DNA of 64,000 bases from Apteryx mantelli (GCF_036417845.1 NC_089979.1:116779415-116843414), one strand, 5' to 3'; positions 37,737 to 51,511 are shown, counted from the first letter of the stretch. The notes: generated from the letters alone by a model not told the origin. Numbers and translations: made by a program.

Positions 37737-37850
37737 GTAATAATAGTACTTAGTGCTTGTACTGCACTTCACATGTTCAAAGTTCTTCACAACATTAACT
37801 AATTAATCCTCACCAAGCCCTTATGTGGCAGGTATTTATTCCAGCTGAGT
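37737..37850 (+). mobile_element. MIR-like SINE fragment (core part)
   Basis: The run actgcacttcacatgttcaa, then cacaacattaactaattaat, cctcaccaagcccttatg and ggcaggtatttatt follows the MIR core (cactttacatgtattaactc, atttaatcctcacaa, taggtactattatt). It is in the same orientation as the fragment about 600 bases upstream. Confidence 0.55.
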
Positions 37851-39289
37851 GTTTGCATTCATAATTAAGAATATGCTAGACATAATCCTGCTGTCAATCA
37901 ACCTAATTGACTTAAATGCCTAATTGGGTAGATTCCCCCAAGCAAGTTCAGTTTAAAGAAAGGTTATGTTGGAGAGGGGAATCATGCAGTTGGGAAAAGA
38001 GGAGTGCAAAAGGAAATCCTCAGACAGGGAAAGGTAAGGGCTGCTGTTGGTGCTGTTTTTAAAAGCAGCTAGGAGACAGGAGCTATGGTGTCATTGCTAC
38101 TAAGTATCTTTAAGCAAGCTTGAAGTAACATGGAATTAAAAAACAAATCTTCTAAACTGGGTTTGTTTGAATAGGAGAAATGCAAAGAGAAAATCACTCG
38201 TAGTAGTGAGGAATGAAAGTTTCTCACATTAAAGAATGGCTCAGCATGAGAACTGTTTATGGAGCTGGGTGTTTAGCAGCTTTGGCACAGAGATGTCTGA
38301 GACATTCCTCTAGCTAGGTGAACTGATATTCATAAGCCTCCCTGAAGCAATTATTGCTGCAAGATGGTGTGTACCAGTTCAGCAATCCTCACTGAACTTC
38401 TGCTGCTTTGCTTCTTTGTGGAATTTCCTTCATCTCCATAGGCTGGGAGGAAGCAGGGAGAGCAGAGGGAGAGCAACAAGGGATTGAGGGAGGCTCCTCT
38501 CTGCGTGAGCAAAGGTTTGGACTTTCTCATCTGGGCTTTTATTTTGCTAGAGAGTCACAGCTCCCTTTTACATCTTGCAGGAGTCCATCATATAAGTTGC
38601 TGGAGGCTGACATGCACCAACATAAATGTTTTTTACTATAGTGTTGAATGGTAGTTAATATTTAAAGTGCCAGCAGATGGTACTCAAAATATAAAGCATG
38701 CTCTGCCTGGGACACATGGTTTTAAGGACAACACAGATGTTAACTGGAGATTGAATGACAAGCAGCAATTTTTAGTTACGACCACTTAAATATATGAATG
38801 CATTCTCTAAGCATTATGTATACAACAGATATAAGGAATGGATAAAATTACCATTCACCCTTCCTAGCCAGCTCGGATACTGTGGTGAGCTTGGGTCAGG
38901 GGATTTCTTTGCTGAACACATCCATGAGACTTTGTGCACTGAGTGCGAGACACACGTACTCGGCTCCCTCCTTTGCAGGTCCCGCAGCCTGGGCTGTACT
39001 TTGCTCTCTCACACGATGCAGCTCTGTGATTCCATGTGCCGCAGACCCAGTCTGTCTACCACGGGGGTGTGGAGGAAGACAAGAAAGTCGCAAATGGAGA
39101 CCTGATCTGGCAAGTGTTGCCAAGGAAAACCCCAGGCTTAGCGGAGTACCCAAGAACTTGCTTATCTGCCCCAACCTTCCCTGGCCATGCCCTATTTTCT
39201 GTGATTCTCCAAGGGACGAGAAGGCATTTCAGGAGGTCACTACTCCATTGCCTTGTTCCGAGGTAAGATACCTGCAGCAGTCCTGACAG

Positions 39290-39530
39290 GCAATATCTAG
39301 CCTGTTCTTTAAAAGCTTCAAGAAAAAGATCCTGTAAGCTTCTTGAGCAATTTTTAATAGTACTTTGGTGGTCTTACTGCCAGAAAGTGTCTCCTAATTT
39401 CTAAAGTGAGTCTCTCTTGTCAGAATCTTAGCCCATTTCTTCTGCTCCCATCTAGAATGGATTTGGAGAATGGATTATTCCCTTTCTCTTTTGCAGCAGC
39501 CTTTATACAACTGAAGGCTGCTCCCTTAGC
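39290..39530 (-). mobile_element. Old CR1 LINE 3' region
   Basis: Read on the + strand this is a reverse-complement CR1. Landmarks are cctgttctttaaaagcttc (39301 on), gagcaatttttaatagtact, ctgccagaaagtgtctccta (39378), cttagcccatttcttctgct (39428), and gcagcagcctttatacaact followed by gaaggctg. These follow the avian/crocodilian CR1 3' pattern (ctgttcttaaaaacctcc, gaagtttttcctaatgtc, aagcccattgcttct, caaccttttatgtacttgaa). It is diverged and old. Confidence 0.7.
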
Positions 39531-39531
39531 A

Positions 39532-39553
39532 GTCACCTCTCAGGAGAGGTGAC
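39532..39553. repeat. Perfect 10-bp hairpin at the edge of the CR1 fossil
   Basis: gtcacctctc and gagaggtgac are exact reverse complements separated by ag. It adjoins the CR1-derived segment, whose continuation (cctctcag) it may derive from. Confidence 0.85.
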
Positions 39554-39897
39554 AGTGCTGGCTCATGCCTTGAGCTAGAAAATAGTTGGGAGGTGGGTAA
39601 AATTTTTGACATTGCCAGTCCTGTTCCTCTGTGGGTTTGTGGTCATTCTCTCAGGTGTTAACAACAGCTCGAGCTGGTCAAGCCTTCAGCGGGATTGATA
39701 TCTATGCTTAAGCATATGTTTTCTCTAACCTGACTGTTTATGCCTCAGCTCACAACTGTGTGCATGCTACCAGCGCCATCCAGGCTGAGTCTTGCCCCCT
39801 TTGCACCGGGCTCATCCCTTGCTGTGTGGCTGCAGAACCACAAGCAGATATGAACCCTTATAGCTTGGGATATCTCTATGGGAGAAATGTTTTTGAG

Positions 39898-40110
39898 AAT
39901 TAGGATTTAATGGCACTTTATGTGAAGATCTTAAAGTACTTTACTTAGATAGGCACTATCAGCTTTAAGGAAAAGGAAGTCTACAAAGATGTTGCTATTA
40001 TTACTACTTAAAATACCTGTTGTGGAGCATCCAGAGATCCTCCAGGCTGGACTCTGTTGTGCTAGGGGATGTGCAGGCAGGGTGTAAATAGCAGCTTAGA
40101 AACTACAAAG
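39898..40110 (+). mobile_element. SINE-like fragments (MIR/CORE related)
   Basis: gatcttaaagtactttactt (39927 on) resembles the MIR core. The part from attattactacttaaaata through gttgtgctaggggatgtgca (about 39998-40077) resembles a sauropsid repeat tail (attatttgtattacagtagc, then cccattgtgctaggcgctg). Assignment is from memory and weak at the ends. Confidence 0.45.
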
Positions 40111-40593
40111 ATTCAATATCTTTCTTCAAAATTTAACTACTGAAAGCAGTCCTTGTGGAAATTCACAGTGAAAGTGAGCAGTAAGTAATATTTTTGCAGT
40201 TGTTACAGAGAAACCAAATTTTTTCTCTGCATCCTTTGCTAGAATCTGAAAACTTGATTTTAAAAAATGGATGTGGCTGCAGATTCAAGCTGACAAGTGT
40301 TACAGCACCAAATGCATTTCAGAGGGGAAAAAATTACAATATGGAAAAGTACATTTAAGAAAGGCTATAGCTTGGAAAGCTGTATTAATCTTTTGAAAAT
40401 TTTGCTTTACATATTGTAACGTCAAGAACATTTATGTCAATGAAAAATCCAATGATGTTACTGTATTTTAAAAGCAAATATTGCTTTAGTGATCACCATT
40501 TCTTATGATCAGATGAATGGCATTTTAAAACAAAACATTTTAGTAAATTCCCAAAAAACTTTAAGCAAGAGACAGATAATTTGAGCTTCTTGC

Positions 40594-40612
40594 TTTTTTT
40601 TTTTTTTTTTTT
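40594..40612 (+). repeat. T19 homopolymer
   Basis: A run of nineteen T. Nothing next to it identifies it as the tail of a recognised element. Confidence 0.9.
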
Positions 40613-43600
40613 GGTAGTCTGATGAAATTTCTAAGATGATGGTGTTGATCAAATGGCTACTAAAACCTGGGAAAAACATATGCTCAGGTAATATTTAAGT
40701 ACCAAATAAGGATGTGCTTATCTTTTTAGTGGCTCTCTATAAAACTGGGCTCTTGTAATTTTAGGAAATTAAAGCTTGACACTACATTTTTTTGCAAATA
40801 CACATGCGTGCACACACATATGTTTAGAATGGTGATTTTAATGATTTTATGTGTTTGTACTTACCTCATTTTTTCCAGTGATACTGACTTGTCCCAGAAA
40901 CTGTACTGCTCGCAATACAAAACACTCAAGAGGGTTTTTCCATTAACTAAAGTAATATAGGCTTACAGTTCTGCAGTGTCTTGAAGTGTCTCTTGAAGTT
41001 TAAGAGCCTTTTAGGTAATTCTGGTTTTACTAAAGCATTTTCAATATTTTACACAAAAAAAAACCCCTTGTGCTGTGGCTGTGTTTAGGTGAAGTGACAT
41101 CCACAAGATAAGCATCTCAAGTACATGATAGATGTATTCATCACACGTGTAGTATTTGTCACACCTAGGACTGTGTGACTTGCCAGCTGGTCTGTCTACA
41201 GACAATGTAAACCCCTGTCGATAAACTCATGAGGAAAAGGAAAATGAAAAAAGGACAGCAAAGGAAAGAGAAATGAAAGAGGAGAAGAAGAGAAATGAAA
41301 TCCTGCAGAAGCTGATAGTTTCTGCTGACTGGTGAGCGCAGAGTGATGAAGTGAAGGTGACTGGTGCATGTTGGCTCACACTGCATGGCCAGGCGGCGCG
41401 GGCTCTTCTGAGTCCACGGGGTGCTTGAGGCAGGCTGCCCATGCCCAAATTAGCCCTGCCTGAGCTTTTCCTCCTTAGTGCTTGTATTGTCGGGAGGCCT
41501 TTTTATTTATTATTACTTCAGGTAGCTGATGAATTCACTTGCCTGCTTGATGTCTTCTTCCATGGCAGTTAGAGGAGAGGCTTTGTGGTGCTGGTTTCAA
41601 TTTCCCCTCAGATCAATTCAGCTCTTATAAAAACACCTCAGAGCAGTTCACTAAAGAAACACGGGAGCTTTCTCATGCTTTGCACATGGGTCTCCTGGCA
41701 TAGCTAGTGGGAATTATTTGTTAGGCGGACACACTCTTTTTTTTTATCTTAATAGAAGAGTGCATTTTCTTTTTCTTCCTGAAGATTTCTATCAACAGTC
41801 AATAACACTTGTATAAGTTATTTCCCACAAGGCTGTCTCCCTTGCTAGGATGGAATTATTTAATATATTTCTGCTTTGGGCAGCTTGAAAATATACACAG
41901 AAACCCCACTATGCTCAGGATGGTCTTCTGTTAACATGCCCAAGGGAACCCGATGAGTGCAAAACCCCAGCTAAAGCATGGGAGCCATGCACAAATAACT
42001 ACTGATGAGTGTGTCTGGGTGTTCATTGCTGCTCAGGGGTCCCCAGCACATTCCTTGGCTGCCCGTGGAGCAGGAGGAAGTGCCAGGCAACACCTTGGGG
42101 TGCTCTTTTGAGCAGGGGGTGCTCTCTTTGGAGGCAAGTTGGCCAAAAGTGGAGGTGAGGTGTTTGTCGCTAATGGGAAGGGGGGGTTGCTCTCTCGCAG
42201 CCTCTTCTGCTGCGTTTCCCTCTGCATTTAGCTAGTTGCAATGCAAACTGCAGTGGGACACCTCACTCTACTCAAGAGGAGACCAAACAGCAGTCTGTAA
42301 TACGGGCTGTGAGTCATTGCTCATTTGCTGGCTGGGTTTCAGCCAACAAACACGTGGTGGTTTTACCCTGTTTATCCATAAATTTCTTCTCACAGCCCCA
42401 AACTTCTGATTTTTCTTTAAATATTTTAATTTTATTGTTGTTTCTGAAGAAGACGACAATGCTTAGGTGAAGACCACCAGGTGGTGCTCTTGGCACAAAA
42501 ATAACGAGGACTTGGTCTTTCCAGGGTGTTCTTACCCTGCATTGGCGATAGTTTTGTATAAAGCTTTTGGTTTGGCTGGAGCATTAATTTGCCAGTGAAC
42601 TTTGGCAGAAACAGCTGTCTTTCTTCAGGATGTGCAAAAGTCCCCTGATGTTGAAACTAATCCAGAAAAAGCAGTTTAAATATAGAGATCTCCCAGTGTT
42701 TCCAGAGGGAAAAAGAGAGGTTTTAAAATGTGAATCTTGGCAGGGACACCCCCTTCGTAGGGACCGTGGTCCAGAGGACGGTTGTGGTGGTGCCCCTACT
42801 TCTGCCTGAGTGCGGAGGTGGCTGCTGCATGCGCTGGCGTAGCTTTTGGGGCACATGCCATGGCTCCTGAATGCGCGGGGAGGCTGGAAGAGAGCAAGCG
42901 ACACAATAGCATGACATTCATCTGAATTTCCCTAGGGAAAAACACTGAAGAGATGTCCTCTCTCTGTCTTCTTCCCTGGGAAGTTCCTTTGTGCTGGCTC
43001 CAAGGGCTGGGGTTGCTCCACATGGAAGCATGCCAGGTGCCAATTCCGGTGGGGGTGGCCGGGCACTTGGAGCCATGTGTGCCAGCGCCGAGTGAGACCC
43101 CTCAGCCACCTCTACAGGAGCAGGGCTGGCACCTTGAGTATGGCTGCAAAGGTTTCTTTTTCTTCCCCCAAGGAAATCCCCAGAGGTTTTCCTGCCAACG
43201 CCACATTTTTTTCTCTTCAGAATTTCACTGGTACGAACAGTGCCAGTGGCAAAACCACTTCTGCAACAAATGACACCTTGTTTTTTGCAGTTAGAAGGCT
43301 TGACCACTTTTGCCTACTTTTTTGCCCTCACCTCTGGTTCAACTTGTCTTTTTCAGAAATAAATAAAGAGATTTGTGTCTGTTGCCAAGACAAGCAGAGC
43401 AGTTGTTAGCACTAATCCATCCGGCACTACCAGATACCAAGAAGAAACCAGACAGAGGTGAATAGGGGACGGTCTTGTAAGTTGTGTCTCTGAGCGATAA
43501 ATAGATTGAGGGTGGATGGAGATTCTTGGAGATAAAATATGTTATTTTGTTCTGCGCCTTACTAAACTCTGTGGGTTGTTTTCTTTCCTCTGAGTCAGAG

Positions 43601-44029
43601 CTGAAGAGCCTTAGCTGTGCTAAGGACTATGCTGCTGGCCCCAGAGACAGCAAGCCGACTTCCTTGGGGAGAGCTGGGAAGGTTCAGGTGCTGGGTCCTA
43701 GCTCGGGTTTCTGAGCAGATGAAACTGTTGGGACAGGCAGAACACACCTGAAGGGGGGTTTTCCTCCCTGGATGGGGTCTTTAATGTTGCCTGAAGACAA
43801 GCAGCACCTTGGGAGCTCAGCTCCCTTTCTCCAGCCCTCACCTCGCTTTTCTTTCCAGTGTCTTCATTCTGATAGAAATGGATGCTTGATTCACACTGCT
43901 CTCTGCTGCTCCGGTTCATGTGTTTGGCTCCTCCAGGAAGCCTCCTGCATCAACATGAAAACACTAGGCTCTCTGCAGAGCAAAGGCCTTTGTCATGCTG
44001 GTGAGCAGCTTTCTCCCTACTGTAGAAGA

Positions 44030-44051
44030 CATGGTCACTACATGGTCACTA
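44030..44051 (+). repeat. Tandem 11-mer, two copies
   Basis: The unit catggtcacta is repeated exactly, head to tail. Confidence 0.95.
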
Positions 44052-45536
44052 GTCTTCCTTCCTGGCACAGCACAGATGCTGTTACAGCACAGGCCTTCCC
44101 AAATTACAGAAGGGGAGTAACTGGCTCAATATAAAAAAACGTTGACCATGACTACTACTGTTGTAGCTGGTTACATTAAAAATGAACAGACACTAGAACA
44201 AAACCCAGGAGTGACTGTAAGCAGACTCGTCCTTTAATGGCTCATCACTGCTCTTTACCAAAAGAGTAGCCAGTGTCTGAAAGTAAATCTATTTCTTCCT
44301 TTATTTTAAGGCTGCGCTAGGGGAACCTCAGCTATTTATAATTTCCTCACACTGGCTAATAAAATAATTGCAGCCACCTCTTGCTCCTGCAGATGACAAT
44401 TCTTCTGGCCATGCCAGGTATTCTGCTGGATAAAAAGCTCCAGCTTCGAGAATTGATCTCTTAAGTCCTAGATTTAAGCCACCCCGCTGCTCATGTTAAG
44501 GCACACCTGCCGCTGCCATGATTCACACAGCAGCCAGGCAGAGCCGAGGCTCTTATGGGAGGTACCTGCCTGACAGTGACTCTGGGGGTGAGCGAGGAAT
44601 AGCGTCAACCCCACGGGAACTCAGTCTAGATGCCCTCTGTGCGGAAAACTGTTTCTCAGCAATTTTCTCATTCTTCCACAGGAAATTATTCCCAAATATG
44701 CTATGATCTGCTGTCCTGATGTGATGAGGGAATTGAGCAAATCTTAACTGTTTCTGGGTTTTCTTTCTCTGGTGGAGGATAGAGGCCATGGGGGCATGAT
44801 GCAACCATGGGAATCCTGCAGCAAAGACGGGAGGACCAGGAAGGGAGAACAATTGGTTATGTGACATCTCGTGGCAAACTTACCTCTAGTGAAACCTGCT
44901 CTCTGCTGTTTTGAGCAGCTAGGTCCTGAGAAATGCTAATGAAATCTCTGAGCTTGAATCATCATTAAATATACAAAGCATGGTATAAATGGTGCTTCCT
45001 AGCCTGGGCCTCATGAAGTCACTGAGAAGCTGGAGTTTGAGCCTGTGGAAGACAGCACCAGCAGCAAGCTCAGTGCATGCCACCAGTTTGCAAGGCTTGC
45101 TAAATTAGCCTTGCAGTACACAAAAAGCTTTCTGATGAGTAAGGCTGTGATAACAATGAAGCTATTATTAAAGTTAGGTTAGGATACATAAGCTGTTTGA
45201 CTATCAGTATGAAGACAACTCACCTAATTCTATTGTGATGTCCTATTTACCAAAAGCTTGTCTTTATAGATCCCTCAAGTGAGCTAGATTTACAGATATG
45301 CTTGCTCACCGAGCCAACCATTTTTACTGTTAGTGTGTAATGCACCCAGTTCTAATAAAAAGCCAAACAGAGATGAAGCTCTGTAAGATGCAAAAGGGCT
45401 GCTCATTTTAGAGAAATGAAGTTTGCATGTAAGTATTTGGTTTTATTCAGTGTCTATTGCTTGTCACAATAGTTTTGTTTTCATCCCCTGTCTCTGCCTT
45501 GTCTACATTCTTCCATTCTTGTTTCATTAAGAGACA

Positions 45537-45554
45537 CCCCCCCCCCAAAAAAAA
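45537..45554 (+). repeat. C10A8 run
   Basis: Ten C followed by eight A. A likely slippage and assembly-error site. Confidence 0.9.
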
Positions 45555-48500
45555 GATGAACTTTCAGATGCTTGTAAAGCACTGTGAAAATATATATGGA
45601 TCTGATTTCATGTCTGTCGAAATCAATGGGAATCTTTATGATGGGCCGAGTTCATTCTTTGTCTTGGATTAGACTGACTCTCATATTGGGCCATCTTACA
45701 GAAGGCAGCAGGGCAGGGATGGACAGTTCCTCTGAGAGCATTTCCCTCTGCCATTTGAGCACTAAATTAACTTATGGTAAAAGCTCTTGGTCAAGATCCA
45801 AACCCTTCTTGATTTCCCAAAGATGCAGAAACTCTGTGCTTCTCCTGTAGCTATGGGACCCTGAACATATTCTTCCCAGCTCATTACTGAGATGAAATCA
45901 GTGAGAAGGAGAAAACGGGCATGTTAACTAAAGAGTGTATTAGAATGAAAAGAGAGAAAAGAGGAAGATGTCCAGAAGAAAGCTGTACGATATGTTTGCT
46001 TGCAATACGTTATTCTTTCACAAGAGGTCTCCCTGTCTTGTTCCAAATTTCAGATAAGCTGAATTTGGTAATAAAAAGTCAAGCCATGAGGAAGCCCATT
46101 TACACATGTTTTTAGTGATCTGAGTAATTAAAATAGAACCAGACTAAGATGGGATATATTTTGTGTATTTCTGTGATCTTTTTCCACATGCAATCACCTT
46201 TCAGCAGCATATGTCACTAGAATTTTTAGTTTTAAAATCAAATGGAATTAAAGCCATCCTGTTTGGACAAAAAATAGGTTATGTGATCTAGTAGATCCTC
46301 CATTTTTTCCAGTAGATCAAGACATTCCCAATTTTTGAGAGTGAATGTATTGTTCACTTGCAGCTGAAATATTTAACTAGTTGTCTTACACCCAGAAACA
46401 AGACCTACCAAAATGACAGTGCTGCTGGCTCCTCAGCAGCTGTGAAATCAGTTCAGGTTGTAAACAATTCTGAATATACTGCATCTTTTCTGGTTGTGTC
46501 TTCCTCATGGTCTGTCACAAATCAAATGTGCCTGAAAACAGGACCCAAGACCCTAAAGCAGCAGCATTTGTTGTGGAAAGAGACATTGCAGAGGAAGTGC
46601 ATTGCCATGGAAGTGATAATGAAGTCAGAGGCAGAGATTTGTGACTGGAAGTAGGCAATGAGCTGTAAGGTTTGGTCAACTCCTCACAAACAGTCCTTGT
46701 TCTCATGAAAATGCTTGCAGCAAAAATAAGACATAAGGAAGGGGAAAGAAAATTCCTATGAACATCATGAGTAGAATGAAGGTTAGTTTTTTAAATTTTT
46801 GTTTCTCAGTGGCAAGTTGGAGCCTTTCCTGTGTTGGAAATGCCTGAAGGACCAAGTCCTACAGACATCTGAAGCCAGGGGAAGGGCTTAGGTTGGTGAT
46901 GCTTTGACTGGAGGCTGGCTCTTAGCTAGCACAGCACCTCTTGCTCTTCTCTGGTGTGAGTCCTAGAGCACCTTGTCTATCTTCTTGGCACAGTTGACTA
47001 TTTCTTGGTAAAAGAAACAATATTTAGGCCTAGGAGTTTCTAAATGGGGGTTTGGCTGGCTCCTGGAAAATCCTGTGGTTGGACTAAAGGCTGCCTCTGG
47101 AGACAGGAGCCTATATGAGCATGGTTAGGAGTTAAATCAGTGTAATACTGGCATAAGTGAGAGGAGATTTTGGGTACTGAAAGGCATTGTGACCCTATTG
47201 ATTCACTGGCTCAGAAATTAAAGGGCTGATTTGGGTTGCTGATAAGTAATTTGCTTTAAAAGAAATTTCTTATCTAGAGCACTCTTTTAATGAGAAATGA
47301 TTTTCCTGCTGGCGCTCTTGTAAGAGTTATGAGAGCTGTTCAGATGCACAGGTTAGGAAAAAAAACCTACATATGAAATGAAATTTGCTTTGCAAGCCTA
47401 GGGGAGAAAGTGGCCAGAACTTTATGAAACCATGAAAAAAATATTTGTGTTCCTGCTATAGGCATTTGCTACCTGGCCTGAACATTCAGGCCATGAGAAT
47501 GACCAGGGTTAACTTCATAGATATGCTGCGGAGATTTTACTTAAAAGTAGGTCACTGCAGTGCCTGAAAGTTAGTAGCTGCCAGATGCCAGATGTGTCCT
47601 TGCAACAGGGCTGAGGTTCCTGAGACAAGGGGCAGGGCCTTGATATTGTACTGAAAACTGGATTTTGTTGAGTATCTGCACATGAGTATGTGCACATGTC
47701 ATCTGTGAGCTGATAAACTCCTTTGTAGTCCACGGAAAGGTGAATTTGATAGTCTGCCTTACAGACCACGTAGAGCTCTGAGTTACTTACTAGGAATACA
47801 TTTTGGAGGGAAGAAGAGAGACACTTTCTTTTACCCAAGCATGCCCAAGACTGAGGACCTTTAGGGATCGTACAGTTTTCCTTAGTCTCATAAAGAATCT
47901 TTGGAATAAACAAATTTTGTCGCAGTCTTTTACTTGGACCCTGGTTACATCCACAGAGGACACAGAGATGCTTCAGAAGACAAACGGTGAATCCTCTCCT
48001 TCCTTAATGTCTCGCTCTGTCCCTGCACCGTGAGCAGGGCTTTGAATTGGGTTTCTCCTGAAGTCAATTTTCCTTCTTGGAAAAAAAATGCCTTATTGAC
48101 TCCCATCACATTTAAAATCTTGGTTGATGCTTGTTTCTTCTTTCTCCACTGCCCTGTGTGCAAATTTCTCTCTTCCTGGGCTGTTTTCATGTTAGCTTTG
48201 TAAATCACCTGGAAAACCAGTGGGTATAAGAAAGAGATTAAAGGAAAAAAAATCTCAGCACGTAATTATATGAGGGTTGAAATCAACAGTACTCACAAGT
48301 TAACAAGAATAAAAACTTCAGGACTGGGCCTTTTAATCTGTATTGTAGGAAAAAAGTCTGGCAAGTAGTCTGTATTAGAGTATCAGCCAATTGCTGAAGT
48401 TCAGAAAATGTCTGGCTTATAGCAGACTTTATTATCTTGGCATATTTGGGTTTGGGCCTGCATCTGTCTTGCCTTGAATGGAGCATAAATGGCAGCTGGG

Positions 48501-49223
48501 TTCTGCTTGAAGCTACCAACCCCCCTAAGGTTTATGCAGGCTTTAAATGTTGAGCTCTGAGTTTATCTGTTCCCATTTGAAAAGGCACCGGAGTTTAACT
48601 ACCTAATCTGGCTTCTTGCAGCTCTTAAAAAAAATAATAAAACAAAATGGGTTTAAAAGGGAATCAAATATAATATTTTAAAAATCCCCTGGATGGTTTC
48701 TGTTTTTCCTCTGTCTGACTTGCTGGATAAGCACTTAAGCTCTGCTGTGGTTAATTCATAAGATAAAGTTGTAATGTGTTATCCTATATATATCTCTGAT
48801 TATCCTCTACTAGATGGAATGTCACACCTGCCAAAGTGTTAAACATAAAATATTTTTATATGGCATCTTTTATCTCAAAACACTGTGAAGCATTGAAATG
48901 GTGCTCTAGCTTTCCAGATGATGGGGACCATCACCACCAGGTGAGTCACAATCCAATCTGTTATGTTCTTCCTCTTATGTTCTCCCAGCAGTCAGGAAAA
49001 CAGTGTGCTACGGGGAAAGCCTGGTCAGCCCACATGGTTTAAATCAAATAAGGATTTCTCATCAGGCCAAATGGAGGAGGTGGAGCCAGAGGTGACCTCT
49101 GGCAGTGTCAGACCAGGTTTTCGCTGCTATCCTGCTACCTCTTCTCTCCCCACGATTGCAAATTTTCATGCGGCTTTTATACTTCTTTTTAAGCTGACTC
49201 TTTTCTCAAAAGTCTCTTGTGGA

Positions 49224-49237
49224 CCCCCCCCCCCCCC
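49224..49237 (+). repeat. C14 homopolymer
   Basis: Fourteen C followed by GGG. The length is probably unstable. Confidence 0.9.
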
Positions 49238-51440
49238 GGGTTACTCTTTAATCCAGCTGATGGTTGTCTTAAGCAAACTTTATCATTGTTTACTTCCTTG
49301 TGGCAAGATGAATTTTGGGGCAGATGCCCTCCCGGCGCAGCTGTTTAGAGTCTTTCATTCACAAGCAGTTTAGACTTGTGTCCCTCTCACATCATCCGTT
49401 GTTGTGCAGGCCACTTTCCCAAGGGGAAGCTGTGCAAATAGCCCACACCAGTGTAATTTCTGCTTCTCCCTAGAATTTGAATTAAAAAAGCCTATTTCTG
49501 GTTTATTTTTAGGGCCCCTGAGTGGCTTAGACATGCCAAACTGTGCCACTTTTTGAAACTGGGACTCAGCTTTCTAAGGTACTACTGAAAATGATGTAGA
49601 CTGTGATTTTTCCAAAGACCCTTGCAGCAAAGAGCTTCTCTAGTGAAAACTGCTGTGAGCTTTTACAGTGCTTTTGCAGCCTCTGCCAAAGGCCCATCAG
49701 GAGAAGAGCTGCGGCTCTGCGAGCGACGGCTAATGGAAACTCCACTCTTGCTTCAGGTGGCAGAAAATGACTGCTCTTGGACCCAGGGAGCCTACGTTCA
49801 AGTCCCCGGCGGGATTGATTCCTCATGGGGGTGCCCCGGCAGCAGGTTAACCTGCCTTGCATTGATTCTGGTGCAGCTGAGGACGTGCTAGTTAGGCAGC
49901 TTCCTTACAGCGCTGCGTGCTTAATCACACAGGTGCTATTGAACCCTGGAGACAGATTCAGTTCCCAGGCAGCAACACTATTCTCTATACAATTTCTCTT
50001 GTCTGGTATATTTTGAAGAGAGGCGTTAGTGTTTACAGACTGCCTGTGCAGGTGTATGTGTGTGTTTGCATTTTCATTTTTACATGCAGTGCAGGGGACG
50101 CCTTGTTCTGTGATGTGCAGGGAGTCCTGCCAGACCAAGCACAGAGCTTTTCAGCTTCATGGGAATATGGAAGTAAACAAAATGAAGATCATAAAAACCC
50201 AATTTCCTTTCAAATTCAAATGGCAGGGAAGGAGTACATCTGATCTGTGTCAGCTTGCCGCACAGGATTGTTTTCTGAGTGTATTCATGGGTCTTTACAC
50301 GGAAGTCTAATGTTTCTAATCTTGACAGCTCATAAAGGATACCTATTAATTAGACCCATTATTAATAAAGCTCTTTAAATGTCAGTTCAATAAACATCAG
50401 GCTATTCTTTATGAACTATATGTTCCATGAATCAATATGCATCACACTATTTAACTACTGTGGTGCAGGCTAGTCTGAGTTATCTATTTTACTTGGAGCT
50501 GCTTGGATTTTTGTGTATGCTTGAGGGAATCTTTCATTGAATTCAATGCCTGAGATGATGATAAGCTTCCTTAATATCTTTACAAAGAAACCTAACTGAA
50601 ATCATCCAGCCACTGTGGTCTAGGGAGCTGTACACCAACCATATATTTATGCTGAAATGAATGATTCTGGCAGTATGCGGGGGTTATGTATGAAAAGTCC
50701 CTTTCTAATGATGGTTCCCCATACTGTTGGTTCAGAGGTTGGAAGGAAGGTGCAGGGATGAAGAACCTCTCCGCACTCATCATGCTGCTTGTACCTGTGG
50801 CCTCTCCTGTCACTGGAGCTCCTTGTGCTTCTTCCTCCACCAGTTATTTTCCTCATGGTGGATGAAGTGCAGCTCCACTTCTCACTTATGTAAAATGACA
50901 GCTGAGATCCTAGGGAATGACAAAGTGGTCATCTTCCCTCTGCCTTAACACTATAGCTGTGTGGAACGTTGCTGTCAGACCTCTTCCGTTTCCTCACCTA
51001 CCTCATTTCTTGCTTTCCTTCTGCTTGGTGTCCATATCGCACTGTCAGCCCGTGAAGCCTCCAAGGACACATTTGAATCAAATTGCTGCAGGCTGGGGCA
51101 TGCAGGGGTTTTATATCAACTGCCAATGATGCTTTGGGGGAAATATGAGTGACTTACTGGCTAACTCTATCTACTTTCTAGCAAAATCCCATAACAAATG
51201 TATGTGGAAATGGCAAAGGAATACTGATATGTGTGAGATAGAGTATAAAACTAAGAAGCAGACAATCTGGTTTGTCTAGGTTAACTAGGAGAGCACCTGC
51301 ACTTCTGCCACAAACCCGAACCAAGCCCAAACACAGCACTATGCAGATTGACCGAGCAGTTCAAGTATTTGCCTGGAGAAAATGGATCCTTTTTGCCGCT
51401 AAGTTGCTTTTCAACCTCCGGGCTAAGTTAATAGCAATTA

Positions 51441-51511
51441 AGGGCCTAATCTAAAAGCCAATGGAAATCAATGAACATTTCTGTGACTTCTGTGGGCTCA
51501 GATAAGGCCCT
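51441..51511. mobile_element. Hairpin (MITE-like) interspersed repeat with GGGCCT ends
   Basis: The left end agggcctaatctaaaagcc is matched by the reverse complement of the right end (agggccttatctgagccc). The centre carries aatggaaatcaatg. This is the layout of a palindromic repeat very common in turtles, crocodilians and birds (gggcctgatccaaagcccat and its mirror). The ends are seen directly; the family is from memory. Confidence 0.6.

Larger units (their letters stand above)
40613..49223. other. Intergenic sequence, no gene seen
   Basis: No exon with coding character and fitting splice sites was found on either strand. Local marks are a C10A8 junction (45537-45554) and a tandem 11-mer (44030-44051). 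Frames such as 42953-43273 and 44518-44706 have no recognisable content. Confidence 0.5.

Noticed and set aside
48963..49373. 136-codon plus-strand frame crossing the C14 run
   Set aside because: It encodes a poly-Pro from the C-run and otherwise unremarkable sequence; chance frame.
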